Assembly (NCBI GenBank): GCA_018711525.1 | Contig: DVIF01000086.1 | Location: 1 to 37,174 of the forward strand | DNA: 37,174 bases | Source of the DNA: Candidatus Ornithospirochaeta stercorigallinarum | Lineage (GTDB): Bacteria > Spirochaetota > Spirochaetia > Sphaerochaetales > Sphaerochaetaceae | Direction: 5' to 3' | Shown here: piece after piece, positions 8,403 to 16,917 of the stretch | Layout: each line of letters opens with the position of its first letter | Numbering within the stretch: the stretch's first letter is position 1 | Notes under the pieces: generated by a model | Seen by the model: the letters and a program-made list of their open reading frames with translations, nothing else | What the model was told of the DNA's origin: nothing | The model's database searches: none | Translations under genes and position numbers: made by a program

Positions 8403-8974
8403 ATGAAATAGATAATACTGACAGTGTTTGCCATACTGACTCTTATAACTGGTTGCAACTATGATCCCAATGCGCTGATGTATGGAGAGACAAGGACATC
8501 GGAATCATAGAAGGAAGATATACGGCCAGGTGCAAGGGGCTGGTATATGAATTCGTTTTTGCAGAAGAACCTGAGAAAAACAAAGAGGTGCAGATGACGT
8601 TGAATGTTTATAATGAACCTCAATTCTCCTCAACCGAAGCTCCAGATGCAGTATTTAGAGGCAGTTGCATCCTCGTATCCAAAATCCATGACGAAAACTA
8701 CATCACAAAAGAAAAATTCGATAGCTACAATGTGTATGAGATCATGCTTGATAAGCAGAATTCCTCAAACTTCAAAACAAGCATGCTCAATGGAAGAGTA
8801 ATGGTTCAAATACTTGACAGGGCAATATCCGATGCCAGCGAATATGACTTTGCCGGGAATATAAGGCCATCAGTAGGGAGTACCCTTCTCTTTCAACCTC
8901 TAGATGATTGGAATGAAAAAGAACAACGCCCTGACTATCCAACACGTTGGCGCTATCAGGGCGATTTGCAATAA
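8403..8974 (+). pseudogene. Degraded lipoprotein gene of unknown function
   Basis: Two frames appear to be parts of one gene. ATG AAA at 8403 is followed at once by TAG (8409-8411). The same frame then encodes IILTVFAILTLITGCNYDPN, a textbook lipoprotein signal peptide with lipobox ITGC, and stops at about 8503-8505. The other frame is open from 8465 and reads through EGRYTARCKGLVYEFVF to the stop at 8972-8974, giving at least 128 residues from GTG 8588. A nonsense codon plus a frameshift between about 8480 and 8505 would explain this. The mature part (IHDENYITKEKFDSYNVYEI, DFAGNIRPSVGSTLLF) matches nothing I know. An alternative is a shorter intact protein starting at GTG 8588. Confidence 0.5.
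8927..8963 (-). terminator. Hairpin serving as terminator for the SIMPL gene
   Basis: An 8-bp perfect inverted repeat, CGCCCTGA (8927-8934) and TCAGGGCG (8956-8963), encloses a smaller CCAAC/GTTGG hairpin. On the minus strand it is followed by the T-rich TTGTTCTTTTTC, 21 bp past the SIMPL stop codon. It lies inside the end of the convergent broken lipoprotein gene. Confidence 0.5.
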
Positions 8975-8983
8975 TATAATTCC

Positions 8984-9700
8984 CTACTTCATCTCCACGA
9001 CCATGCTTATTGAATCTGAAACACTCAGGTCATAGCTGTAGAATGTCGTCTTGTAGTTCGCCCCGTCTGCAGAAGGAGCAAACGATGCAGCTTCCAGCCT
9101 CAGAGGACTTGCGTAGTATGAAGGAGTGCTCTCATCTGAGATGGATACGACAGCTCCAAGTTCCCTGCCTAATGCCTCGGCATATGTTGCAGCCTTCTCA
9201 AGTGCGTTCCTCACGGCAAGGGATCTGGCCTGGGAGATCTCCTCAGTCTTATCCTCCTTATCAAGCGTGATGGAGGAAATGGATATCCCGTTTATCTTCG
9301 ACAGGTCTTCCACAATCGCTCCGATGATATCTATATCACCAAGGGTGACATCGATGCTCTGGTATCCCCTCTGCCCTGTAAGAACCCTCTGGTTGTCCAC
9401 ATATGTATATTCAGGACTCAAAGAAAGATAGTTCGTCCTTATATCCTCGGCGGAGACACCATACTTTTGCTCCAACACCTTCACAGCTTCCGTTATTATG
9501 CCGTCGACGGCATTCCTCGCCTCATCGGTGGTATCCTTCACAGCCTCGGCAGAGACCGTGAAAGACGCCATATCAGGACTCATATATACAGTGGATGTTC
9601 CACTTATGCTGATGATTGACGCATCACTCTTCTCCACAGTCGAACACGATGCAAGGAGAATCAGCGACAATGATAGAAACGCTATTAATATCTTCTTCAT
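8984..9700 (-). CDS. SIMPL-domain (DUF541) lipoprotein
   Basis: A 238-residue exported lipoprotein. The signal peptide MKKILIAFLSLSLILLASCS ends in lipobox LASC, with C19 as the lipid attachment site. The body is a SIMPL/DUF541 domain: ISISGTSTVYMSPDMASFT at the start, then Y-x-Y...RGYQSIDVTLGDIDIIGAIVEDL, and RSLAVRNALEKAATYAEALG near 175, a hallmark helix of the family. Members sit in the periplasm or outer membrane, and their biochemical role is poorly known (oxidative-stress links in YggE). The start at 9700 is chosen because GGAGG lies just upstream and because it begins the signal peptide; an upstream in-frame ATG would spoil it. Confidence 0.88.
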   Translation of the reverse strand: MKKILIAFLSLSLILLASCSTVEKSDASIISISGTSTVYMSPDMASFTVSAEAVKDTTDEARNAVDGIITEAVKVLEQKYGVSAEDIRTNYLSLSPEYTYVDNQRVLTGQRGYQSIDVTLGDIDIIGAIVEDLSKINGISISSITLDKEDKTEEISQARSLAVRNALEKAATYAEALGRELGAVVSISDESTPSYYASPLRLEAASFAPSADGANYKTTFYSYDLSVSDSISMVVEMK

Positions 9701-9757
9701 GACTTCCTCCATAAAAAGAGAAGGATGACCATCAGAGCCTTCCCTATGTCGTGAACA

Positions 9758-9789
9758 GTTTAGCATCTGTTGATGTGCTTATGCTAAAC
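9758..9789. repeat. Inverted repeat upstream of the SIMPL gene
   Basis: Perfect 9-bp arms GTTTAGCAT (9758-9766) and ATGCTAAAC (9781-9789) with a 14-nt centre. They lie between the end of the Nudix gene and the start of the SIMPL gene, both on the minus strand. No T-run follows on either strand, so a regulatory site or a Rho-assisted hairpin is more likely than an intrinsic terminator. Confidence 0.5.
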
Positions 9790-9813
9790 AATGTTTGAAG
9801 AAATCTGTTGAAT

Positions 9814-10434
9814 TCAAGTAGTTATCCGCTCCCTGAGCTCAGGATGAGCCTCAGCATATCGGAGGAAATAACCAAGGGCCATCATCATCGTACCGTTATC
9901 ATAGACACCCCTGCCCATGTTCTCTATGGCATCCTCCACAGGGATTGAAAACACATCTATCTCCTCATTTTCATCAAGGTCCTGGGATGAGACGAGCTCA
10001 AGGTCCTCAGCCAGATAGAAGTTCTGACGGTTATCCATGAATGCCGCATTTGGACAGACATTGCCGAGGAACGTGATACGACCCTTCAACCCCGTCTCCT
10101 CTAAAAGCTCACGCTCTGCAGCCTCAAGACTGTCCTCCCCTTCATCCACAAGACCTCCGGGGAATTCCCTTGTGACCATGTCGTTGCCATGCCTGTACTG
10201 CTGCTCCATTATGAAGCGTGGAACCCCTTCCTCATCCCTGAACCATGGGATTACGACAATCCAGTCGGTAGTGTGAAGCTTCACGAACGAGCCTTTCTTC
10301 TCCCCGTTCTGGCTTTCTCTCTCGACCTTCATCACATCGAAAATCGGTGTATGCATCTCGAGTTTCTCGCCTCTGGTAACCCATTTCAAAGATTCAGGAG
10401 CACCGGGAGCACTGAACAGTTTCTTTTCCATCAT
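9814..10434 (-). CDS. Nudix hydrolase, ADP-ribose pyrophosphatase-like
   Basis: A 206-residue cytoplasmic hydrolase of nucleoside diphosphates linked to another moiety. The Nudix box is complete: GGLVDEGEDSLEAAERELLE followed by ETGL, fitting Gx5Ex7REUxEExGU. The preceding strand EQQYRHGNDMVTREFPGG is typical of the ADP-sugar pyrophosphatase branch (QyRxx...EfPaG), which favours ADP-ribose as substrate; this is inference. The start at ATG 10434 overlaps the Mrp stop codon as ATGA, with AAGGA just upstream, so the two are translationally coupled. A second ATG follows directly (10431) and cannot be excluded. The coupling to an Fe-S carrier gene has no known functional reason. Confidence 0.88.
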   Translation of the reverse strand: MMEKKLFSAPGAPESLKWVTRGEKLEMHTPIFDVMKVERESQNGEKKGSFVKLHTTDWIVVIPWFRDEEGVPRFIMEQQYRHGNDMVTREFPGGLVDEGEDSLEAAERELLEETGLKGRITFLGNVCPNAAFMDNRQNFYLAEDLELVSSQDLDENEEIDVFSIPVEDAIENMGRGVYDNGTMMMALGYFLRYAEAHPELRERITT

Positions 10435-11351
10435 TTCTTCCTTGAAGGGCAGTTTGATGTGCATGTAGCACATGCACTGGGTTTGCATGAAGGTGTCCCT
10501 AGGAACGAGGTATCCCTGCTTGTTGAACATGCAGTACCGTTGTTGATTTCATTTGCAATCTCCCTGAGAGCCTTCTGGGAAGGATGGCTTACCCCCTCAT
10601 GGGACCAGTCCTTGCCCTCATCCTCTGCGATTCTCAGGTCCATCTCCATCGGGACCTCCCCGAGGAAAGGAACATGCATCTCCTGGCACATCCTCCGGCC
10701 ACCGCCCTTACCGAAGATAGGAATCTCCGTCTTGCAGTTCGGACAGACGAGTCCGCTCATGTTCTCTATGACACCTATGATGGCAACGCCAAGCTTTCTT
10801 GAGAAGTTCACACTCCTTCTGGCATCAAGGATTGCGACATCCTGAGGTGTCGTCACGATTATCGTGCCGGTAAGTTCCGGGATGGACTGGCAGACAGTCA
10901 GCTGCTCATCGCCCGTTCCTGGAGGAGTGTCGATTAGAAGATAGTCGAGCTCTCCCCACTCCACATCAGCAAGGAACTGCCTGATCGCCCCCATCTTCAT
11001 GCTTCCACGCCAGATCACCGGTGCATCCGGGTCCTCAAGAGCAAAAGAAAGAGAGATCACAGAGAGGTTGTCCCTGACCTTGACAGGCAGGAACGACACC
11101 CCGTCATTGCTCGAAAGGCTCTCCCCCTCTACCCCGAACATCTTTGCAACATTAGGTCCATGAAGGTCTGTATCGAGGACACCGACCCTGCAGCCCATGT
11201 CTGCAAGTTCGTTTGCAAGGTTCACAGTGACAGTCGTCTTACCGACTCCACCCTTGCCGCTCATCACCATTATCTTTCTTCCGATTTTATCCATGCGCTC
11301 GCGGATACGTTCATTCGTAAGCTCATACTCGTCTTTTACCTGTTCCGCCAT
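10431..11351 (-). CDS. Mrp/NBP35-type Fe-S cluster carrier ATPase with cysteine-rich C-terminal tail
   Basis: A 306-residue P-loop NTPase of the MinD/Mrp class that carries and transfers [4Fe-4S] clusters. The deviant Walker A is SGKGGVGKTT (31-40), Walker B lies in YLLIDTPPGTGDEQL (137-151), and the bridging cluster motif is CPNC (203-206), all canonical. Unusually, the last 33 residues hold five cysteines at 275, 289, 294, 297 and 301, including SACATCTSNC. Eukaryotic NBP35 carries a similar C-x13-C-x2-C-type cluster site, but at its N-terminus. The start has GGAG about 9 nt upstream. The stop overlaps the Nudix start. Confidence 0.93.
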   Translation of the reverse strand: MAEQVKDEYELTNERIRERMDKIGRKIMVMSGKGGVGKTTVTVNLANELADMGCRVGVLDTDLHGPNVAKMFGVEGESLSSNDGVSFLPVKVRDNLSVISLSFALEDPDAPVIWRGSMKMGAIRQFLADVEWGELDYLLIDTPPGTGDEQLTVCQSIPELTGTIIVTTPQDVAILDARRSVNFSRKLGVAIIGVIENMSGLVCPNCKTEIPIFGKGGGRRMCQEMHVPFLGEVPMEMDLRIAEDEGKDWSHEGVSHPSQKALREIANEINNGTACSTSRDTSFLGTPSCKPSACATCTSNCPSRKK

Positions 11352-11676
11352 AATATTTCATCTCCATTAGGTTTTATTCTCACCTATCTTAATCTAACTA
11401 CGGGCAAAAGGAAAGGAAAGAGAGGCGGCTGAAATGATAAAAACATGAAAAATTGTGAAATGATATTTCATTTTGTTTTTTCACTCTTTTTCACATAAAA
11501 CCACCATATCCGGAAAATAAGTCGGCTTTCTGTTTTTCTTTTATCAACAAAGAGTTACAACCACACATCCAAAGTCATTTTTAAAGGTTAAACTTACTGT
11601 AATTACTTGATGAAATAATGCTTTTTGGAATAAGATTCAATCTTGAATGACTTTTATTTAGTATTAGAGGAGATAA
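11352..11676. other. 325-bp divergent intergenic region between mrp-type gene and oadG, with nested palindromes
   Basis: No coding region is seen. The stretch is A/T-rich and must hold the promoters of both flanking operons, but I see no strong -35/-10 pair. Near oadG, at 11632-11648, two palindromes overlap: AAGATT-C-AATCTT and ATTCAA-TC-TTGAAT. They may be an operator for the oxaloacetate decarboxylase operon, 28 bp before the start codon. Confidence 0.35.
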
Positions 11677-11967
11677 ATGATGTTAGCATTGTTAACAAAC
11701 TTGCCTCGAGAAACTCTGGTCCAGCAGATCAATGATGGACTTATATTGTTGGTACTTGGTATGGGAACCGTTTTCATTTTCCTTGTGCTTCTAATTTATG
11801 CGACAAAGATTATGAGCAAAGTCTGTAGCAGAATATCTCCGGCTGAAAAGGCTGAAGTGAAATCAGTACAGAGACCAGTAGCGGCAACCGCACCGAAAAC
11901 AGTTGCAAAGAGCAATGACGCAGCCATCGCAGCAGCCATTGCAGCAGCTTACGACAAAGAGAGATAA
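11677..11967 (+). CDS. oadG: Oxaloacetate decarboxylase gamma subunit
   Basis: A 96-residue small membrane subunit of the Na+-pumping oxaloacetate decarboxylase. One transmembrane helix lies at about 20-44 (LILLVLGMGTVFIFLVLLIY), with the GMGTVFxFL signature of OadG. A polar Ala/Pro-rich linker and a cytoplasmic tail follow. OadG anchors the alpha to the beta subunit and helps assembly. GAGGAG lies just upstream of two adjacent ATGs; the second (11680) has the better spacing of 7 nt. The gene is the first of the operon, 11 bp before oadA. The tail lacks the His-rich zinc-binding end of the Klebsiella protein. Confidence 0.88.
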   Translation: MMLALLTNLPRETLVQQINDGLILLVLGMGTVFIFLVLLIYATKIMSKVCSRISPAEKAEVKSVQRPVAATAPKTVAKSNDAAIAAAIAAAYDKER

Positions 11968-11978
11968 GGGAGATCGAA

Positions 11979-14123
11979 ATGAGCAAGAAAAAAATCAATT
12001 TCATGTGTACAGCATTCCGTGACGGCTTCCAGTCTGTTTACGGAGCTCGTGTATTCACAAAGGACTTCATGCCTGCAGTAGCAGCTGCAAAGGAAGCGGG
12101 AATCAACCACTTCGAAGCTGGCGGCGGTGCAAGATTCCAGTCACTATATTTCTACACAAACGAAGATGCGTTTGAAATGATGGATGAGTTCAGAAGAGTT
12201 GCAGGACCTGATGCAAACCTCCAGACACTTGCAAGGGGTGTGAACGTCGTAGGTCTCGACAGCCAGCCACGCGACATGATCAAGCTTCATGCAGAGCTCT
12301 TCAAGAAGCATGGCATGACGACAATCAGGAACTTCGATGCACTCAATGATGTGAACAACCTAATCGACAGCGGAAAATACATCCATGAAGCAGGACTCAA
12401 GCACGAGGTCACTGTTACAATGATGAGCCTTCCAGAGGGAGTTACAGGAGCTCATGATCCTGACTTCTATGAGAAGATACTCCGCCAGATCCTTGATGCA
12501 GGCATTCCTTATGACAGCGTATGTTTCAAGGATGCATCAGGCACATCCACACCTCATAACGTATATGAGACCGTAAAGAGGGCAAGAAAGCTCCTCGGAC
12601 CGAATGTAAAGATCGTATTCCACTCACACGAGACAGCAGGAGTATCAATCCAGCAGTACATGTCAGCCATTGAGGCAGGTGCAGACCAGGTCGACCTCTC
12701 AATGAGCCCATGCTCAGGTGGTACATGCCAGCCTGACATCATCACGATGTGGCATGCCCTCAGGGGAACCGAGTACACTCTCGATATCGACATCAACAAG
12801 GTTCGTGAAGCTGAAAAGGTATTCGAGGAGTGCATGAAGGACTACTTCCTCCCACCAGAGGCGACAATGGTCAACCCTGAGATTCCGTTCTTCCCACTTC
12901 CAGGTGGAGCTCTTACAGCAAACACACAGATGCTCAGGGACAACGGCCTCATGGATAAATATCCTCAGATTGTAGAGGCTATGGGTGAGACAGTTGCAAA
13001 GGGTGGTTTCGGAACATCCGTTACACCTGTAAGCCAGTTCTACTTCCAGCAGGCATTCAACAATGTCATGTTCGGACCATGGAAGAAGTTTGCAGAAGGA
13101 TACGGTAAGATGGTTCTCGGCTACTTTGGAAAGACTCCAGTAGAACCGGATCCGGAAGTCGTAAAGCTTGCCGCAGCACAGCTCAAGCTCGAGCCTACAA
13201 AGGAAAAGTGCGTAGACATCAACGACAGGGACCCGAAGAAAGGAAGAGCAGCTGCAGAGGCGATGCTCAAGGAAGCAGGTCTCCCTATTACAGATGAGAA
13301 CGTATTCATCGCAGCCGCATGTAAGGACAAGGGTATCCTCTACCTCACAGGAAAGGCACATGTAAACGGCGTAAGAAAGGTCAGCGAGGAGCAGAAGAAG
13401 GCAGAAGCTGCACCAAAGAAGACCTCCAACGGCGAATACACAGTCACAGTCAACGGCTCTGCATATGCCGTCAAGCTCGAGAAGGACAGCGCAACAGTAA
13501 ACGGCGTAAAGTATCCTCTCTCTATTGAAGATGGAATCAAGGCTGCTCCTAAGGCTGCAGCAGCTCCAGCTGCCAAGACAGTCGTTACAGGAAGCACGGA
13601 CATCACAGCACCAATGCCGGGTCTTGCTCTCCGCTTCGAGGTCAAGGAAGGCGACAGTGTAAAGAAGAACGACATCCTCATGGTAATGGAAGCTATGAAG
13701 ATGGAGAACGAGATCTATGCTCCTTGTGATGGCGTCGTCTCAAAGATCTGCGTAAAGCAGGGAGACCAGCTCCAGAGCGGAGACCTCCTGATGCAGATCG
13801 GAGGAACGGTCGTAGAAGCTCCTGCAGCAGCTCCAGAGCCGGAGCCTGTAAAGGAAGCAGAACCAGTTGTAGAAGCTCCTCAGAAACCTGTCCAGAGCGG
13901 AGCAAAGGGAAGTGTCGAAGTAAACGCACCAATGCCGGGTCTTGCACTTCGTTTTGCAGTAAAGGTCGGTGACCATGTAAACGAGAACGACCTTCTGATG
14001 GTAATGGAAGCCATGAAGATGGAGAATGAGATCTATGCTCCAGCCAGTGGAACCATCATGAGCATCGATGTAAATCAGGGAGACCAGCTCCAGAGCGGAG
14101 ACCTCCTGATGACAATAGGTTGA
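11979..14123 (+). CDS. oadA: Oxaloacetate decarboxylase alpha subunit with two biotinyl domains
   Basis: A 714-residue protein, against the usual 580-600. Residues 1-300 form the carboxyltransferase TIM barrel: the FRDGFQS motif near the start, the carbamylated-lysine motif SVCFKDASGTSTP, and metal ligands HSHETAG. A PYC/OadA conserved domain covers about 300-460. Two biotin-carrier domains then follow at 542-608 and 648-714, each with EAMKM and biotinylation lysines K574 and K680. They are joined by a Pro/Ala/Glu linker. The alpha subunit moves CO2 from oxaloacetate to biotin and releases pyruvate. The two carrier domains share a 33-bp identical stretch, so the duplication is fairly recent or maintained by gene conversion. 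GGGAG lies upstream of the start. Confidence 0.95.
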   Translation: MSKKKINFMCTAFRDGFQSVYGARVFTKDFMPAVAAAKEAGINHFEAGGGARFQSLYFYTNEDAFEMMDEFRRVAGPDANLQTLARGVNVVGLDSQPRDMIKLHAELFKKHGMTTIRNFDALNDVNNLIDSGKYIHEAGLKHEVTVTMMSLPEGVTGAHDPDFYEKILRQILDAGIPYDSVCFKDASGTSTPHNVYETVKRARKLLGPNVKIVFHSHETAGVSIQQYMSAIEAGADQVDLSMSPCSGGTCQPDIITMWHALRGTEYTLDIDINKVREAEKVFEECMKDYFLPPEATMVNPEIPFFPLPGGALTANTQMLRDNGLMDKYPQIVEAMGETVAKGGFGTSVTPVSQFYFQQAFNNVMFGPWKKFAEGYGKMVLGYFGKTPVEPDPEVVKLAAAQLKLEPTKEKCVDINDRDPKKGRAAAEAMLKEAGLPITDENVFIAAACKDKGILYLTGKAHVNGVRKVSEEQKKAEAAPKKTSNGEYTVTVNGSAYAVKLEKDSATVNGVKYPLSIEDGIKAAPKAAAAPAAKTVVTGSTDITAPMPGLALRFEVKEGDSVKKNDILMVMEAMKMENEIYAPCDGVVSKICVKQGDQLQSGDLLMQIGGTVVEAPAAAPEPEPVKEAEPVVEAPQKPVQSGAKGSVEVNAPMPGLALRFAVKVGDHVNENDLLMVMEAMKMENEIYAPASGTIMSIDVNQGDQLQSGDLLMTIG

Positions 14124-14135
14124 TAGGAGCAGATA

Positions 14136-15329
14136 ATGGAAGCTATTATTGAAGGCGCAAAATCGCTATGGAACACGACGGGTATCGTCGGGTTCATGCA
14201 GAATGGAGGATGGGGAAATGCCTTGATGATCCTCGTAGGCTTCGTGCTCCTCTATCTTGCAATAAAGAAGGGATTTGAACCCCTACTCCTCATTCCAATC
14301 GGAATGGGCTGTATCCTTTCAAACATCCCGTTCGCATATATCGCAAGTGTTGATCCTACAAGTGGGGATGCTGGATTCATCAAAATCCTCTATGATGCAG
14401 GAATTGAGTCGGGACTCTTCCCTGTACTCATCTTCATGGGTGTTGGTGCAATGACCGACTTCGGACCGCTTATCGCGAACCCGAAGACACTCCTTTTAGG
14501 AGCAGCTGCACAGCTCGGAATCTTCACAGCACTCATCGGAGCTCTCCTGCTCTCATTCCTTCCAGGAATCAACTTCACTCTTCCTGTTGCGGCATCAATC
14601 GGTATCATCGGTGGTGCTGACGGACCTACGGCAATCTACGTAACAAGCCGACTTGCACCGGATTACCTTGGCTCTATTGCAGTTGCAGCTTATTCGTATA
14701 TGGCCCTCGTTCCTATCATCCAGCCACCTATCATGAAGCTCCTCACGACAGAGAATGAAAGGAAGATCAAGATGCAGCAGCTCAGACCTGTAAGCAAGCT
14801 TGAGAAGATCATATTCCCAATCATGGTAATCACAGTCTGTGCAGTCCTCCTTCCTTCCGCATGTCCTCTCATCGGAGCTCTCATGTTCGGAAACCTCGCA
14901 AAGGAATGTGGCGTAATCGGAAGGCTTTCCGATACGATGCAGAATGCACTCATGAACACTGTAACAATCTTCCTCGGACTCTCAGTTGGATCGAAGATGG
15001 CTGCAGACAAGTTCCTCAACCTCGAGACACTCGGAATCCTTCTTCTTGGAATGGTTGCATTCGGAGTCGGAACAGCAGGTGGAGTTCTTCTTGGAAAGCT
15101 CATGAACAAGCTCGACCCGAAGCATCCTACGAATCCTCTTATCGGATCTGCAGGAGTATCTGCTGTCCCTATGGCGGCACGTGTATCGAGCAAGGTCGGA
15201 CAGGAAGCAGATCCTCAGAACTTCCTTCTCATGCATGCAATGGGACCGAACGTATCCGGAGTTATCGGAAGTGCGGTAGCAGCTGGAGTTCTCATTTCAG
15301 TTGTACCTACGATGATGGCTGCTCTCTGA
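14136..15329 (+). CDS. oadB: Oxaloacetate decarboxylase beta subunit, Na+-translocating
   Basis: A 397-residue integral membrane protein that decarboxylates carboxybiotin and exports Na+. Many hydrophobic segments are visible. Conserved stretches include [17 protein letters not shown] near 105-120 and [20 protein letters not shown] near 155-175, the latter holding the DGPT motif with the essential aspartate. [16 protein letters not shown] and [19 protein letters not shown] are also present. The length is slightly below the Klebsiella 433. AGGAG lies 8 nt upstream of the ATG and 12 bp separate it from oadA. A strong terminator after the stop closes the operon oadG-oadA-oadB. Confidence 0.96.
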   Translation: MEAIIEGAKSLWNTTGIVGFMQNGGWGNALMILVGFVLLYLAIKKGFEPLLLIPIGMGCILSNIPFAYIASVDPTSGDAGFIKILYDAGIESGLFPVLIFMGVGAMTDFGPLIANPKTLLLGAAAQLGIFTALIGALLLSFLPGINFTLPVAASIGIIGGADGPTAIYVTSRLAPDYLGSIAVAAYSYMALVPIIQPPIMKLLTTENERKIKMQQLRPVSKLEKIIFPIMVITVCAVLLPSACPLIGALMFGNLAKECGVIGRLSDTMQNALMNTVTIFLGLSVGSKMAADKFLNLETLGILLLGMVAFGVGTAGGVLLGKLMNKLDPKHPTNPLIGSAGVSAVPMAARVSSKVGQEADPQNFLLMHAMGPNVSGVIGSAVAAGVLISVVPTMMAAL

Positions 15330-15347
15330 TAGAGAAATGCCGCAATG

Positions 15348-15378
15348 AAAAGTGCATCCTATGTGGTGCACTTTTTTT
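15348..15378 (+). terminator. Rho-independent terminator of the oad operon
   Basis: AAAAGTGCA, a 10-nt loop and TGCACTTT form a stem running into seven T, starting 18 bp past the oadB stop codon. Confidence 0.9.
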
Positions 15379-15394
15379 ATGCCGTTTTTCCGTT

Positions 15395-15400
15395 TATAAT
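15395..15400 (+). promoter_or_regulatory. -10 element for the esterase gene
   Basis: A consensus TATAAT 24 bp before the start codon and just after the oad terminator. No good -35 hexamer is seen. Confidence 0.4.
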
Positions 15401-15423
15401 GATGTAATCTACCAAGGAGACGG

Positions 15424-16428
15424 ATGATGGAAGGAATGAATACTGTAATCGGCGGAGCAGACGTAGCAACTGAAATCTACCTAGCATCCCATATAAGCTG
15501 TCTTCCACTCATCATAGTGGCGTTTCTGGTGTTTCTTTTCTTCTTCTGGAACATATCACTCGTTTTCTATAAGGAGAAGAAGGAGCCGAAGCTGAAAAGC
15601 GATGAGAGCAGGTGTTTTTCTGAAAACTGCAGATCAATCATCTATGAGAACGGATATGATAAAGCAGTGCTTTTCATCCATGGCTTTCCAACAACGCCGA
15701 GCATGTACTCATACCCTGCAGAAGTCTTCAGAGACGAAGGCTATGATGTCTATGCGCCCTTGATACCCACATTCGGAGCTGACTACAAGGAGTTTGAAAA
15801 GACAAGTTTTTCCCAGTGGTTCTCATTTATCGATGACTACTACATCAGACTGAAGAACAGATATGAAAAGGTATATGTAATCGGTGTCTCAATGGGAGGA
15901 GCGATGACACTTAAGCTTGCAGAGAAGTACTCCCACTCCCCTCTTTCTCCAGAGAAAATCGCCGTTCTCTCTGCTCCTGTTGCATACAACAGCCTTATAA
16001 GAGACCATTTCGTTACAAGCTGGTCGTTCTATGTCGGACGTTTCATCGCCCTGTTCATAAAGGAAATTGGAGCTGAATGCGTAGATGGAAAACCTGAGGG
16101 CGAGGACGGAAATGAGAACTGGACAGGCTATGGCGGGACATTTCCACGACAAGGGCTCTCCCTCATATATAATCTCAAAGGAATAAGAAAAGACCTCGGC
16201 AGGGTTGATGTCCCCATCATAAGCATACATGACAGAGGGGACAAGACTGTTCCTTTTGGAAACCAGAAGATAATTCTCTCTTCAATACAAAGCAAGGATA
16301 TTGAGGCATACAGCCCTGAAATGCCAAACTACAGACATACACATCATTCACTTCTGATGTATGATTCATGCAGGAAGGAATACACGGATCTGATACTGAG
16401 CTTTTTCAAAAAGGAGGATAAGCAATGA
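15424..16428 (+). CDS. Membrane-anchored alpha/beta hydrolase (esterase/lipase family)
   Basis: A 334-residue protein. One hydrophobic helix at about residues 27-52 (LPLIIVAFLVFLFFFWNISL) anchors it, probably with the catalytic domain in the cytoplasm (KEKK follows the helix). The hydrolase core shows VLFIHGFPTT (oxyanion loop), the nucleophile elbow GVSMGG with S156, a late acid in ISIHDRGDKTVP and the catalytic His in RHTHHSLLM, matching the carboxylesterase/monoglyceride-lipase type. The substrate is unknown. AAGGAG lies 4 nt before ATG 15424 and 7 nt before ATG 15427, so either may be used. The stop overlaps the dCMP deaminase start as ATGA. Confidence 0.85.
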   Translation: MMEGMNTVIGGADVATEIYLASHISCLPLIIVAFLVFLFFFWNISLVFYKEKKEPKLKSDESRCFSENCRSIIYENGYDKAVLFIHGFPTTPSMYSYPAEVFRDEGYDVYAPLIPTFGADYKEFEKTSFSQWFSFIDDYYIRLKNRYEKVYVIGVSMGGAMTLKLAEKYSHSPLSPEKIAVLSAPVAYNSLIRDHFVTSWSFYVGRFIALFIKEIGAECVDGKPEGEDGNENWTGYGGTFPRQGLSLIYNLKGIRKDLGRVDVPIISIHDRGDKTVPFGNQKIILSSIQSKDIEAYSPEMPNYRHTHHSLLMYDSCRKEYTDLILSFFKKEDKQ

Positions 16429-16910
16429 GTTCTAAAAGAAAGGATTACATATCCTGGGACGAATACTTCATGGGTATCGCAGTACTCTCAAGCATGAGGA
16501 GCAAGGACCCGAACACACAAGTAGGTGCATGCATAGTAAGCCCTGACAAGAAAATCATAGGTGTAGGTTACAACGGTTTCCCGATCGGATGCAGCGATGA
16601 TGAGCTTCCATGGGAAAGGGAAGGAGACTGGATAGAGACGAAATACCCGTACGTATGCCATGCGGAGTTGAATGCAATCCTCAATTCAAGCCTTCCATCA
16701 CTGAAAGGAGCTACACTCTATGTGGCGCTCTTTCCGTGCAATGAATGTGCGAAGGCTATCATACAGGTCGGGATAAAGAAAATCATTTATCTTTCAAACA
16801 AGTACAAGGATACAGATGCGACGAAAGCTTCTGTGAAGATGCTTGAAGCCGCAGGAGTCGAGCTGCAGGAATTGAAGCCGCAGAAGGGCGAAATAGTCCT
16901 CAAATTCTAA
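16425..16910 (+). CDS. Deoxycytidylate (dCMP) deaminase
   Basis: A 161-residue zinc enzyme converting dCMP to dUMP for thymidylate synthesis. The start ISWDEYFMGIAVLSSMRSKDP is typical of the family (quoted in part as SWDEYFMGIAVLSSMRSKDP). Zinc ligands and the catalytic glutamate lie in CHAE (His and Glu) and PCNEC (two Cys). GVGYNGFPIGCSDDELPW is the substrate loop. It overlaps the esterase gene by 4 bp with GGAG upstream, so it is co-translated, though no functional link is evident. Confidence 0.93.
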   Translation: MSSKRKDYISWDEYFMGIAVLSSMRSKDPNTQVGACIVSPDKKIIGVGYNGFPIGCSDDELPWEREGDWIETKYPYVCHAELNAILNSSLPSLKGATLYVALFPCNECAKAIIQVGIKKIIYLSNKYKDTDATKASVKMLEAAGVELQELKPQKGEIVLKF

Positions 16911-16917
16911 CTTTTCG

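Noticed and set aside
10189-10845. 218-codon open frame on the plus strand across the Nudix and Mrp genes
   Set aside because: Antisense to two clear genes; no family match and no start signal.
12714-13361. 215-codon open frame antisense to oadA
   Set aside because: It lies wholly inside the well-conserved oadA gene, is full of Cys and Leu without domain resemblance, and has no ribosome binding site; it is a by-product of codon bias.
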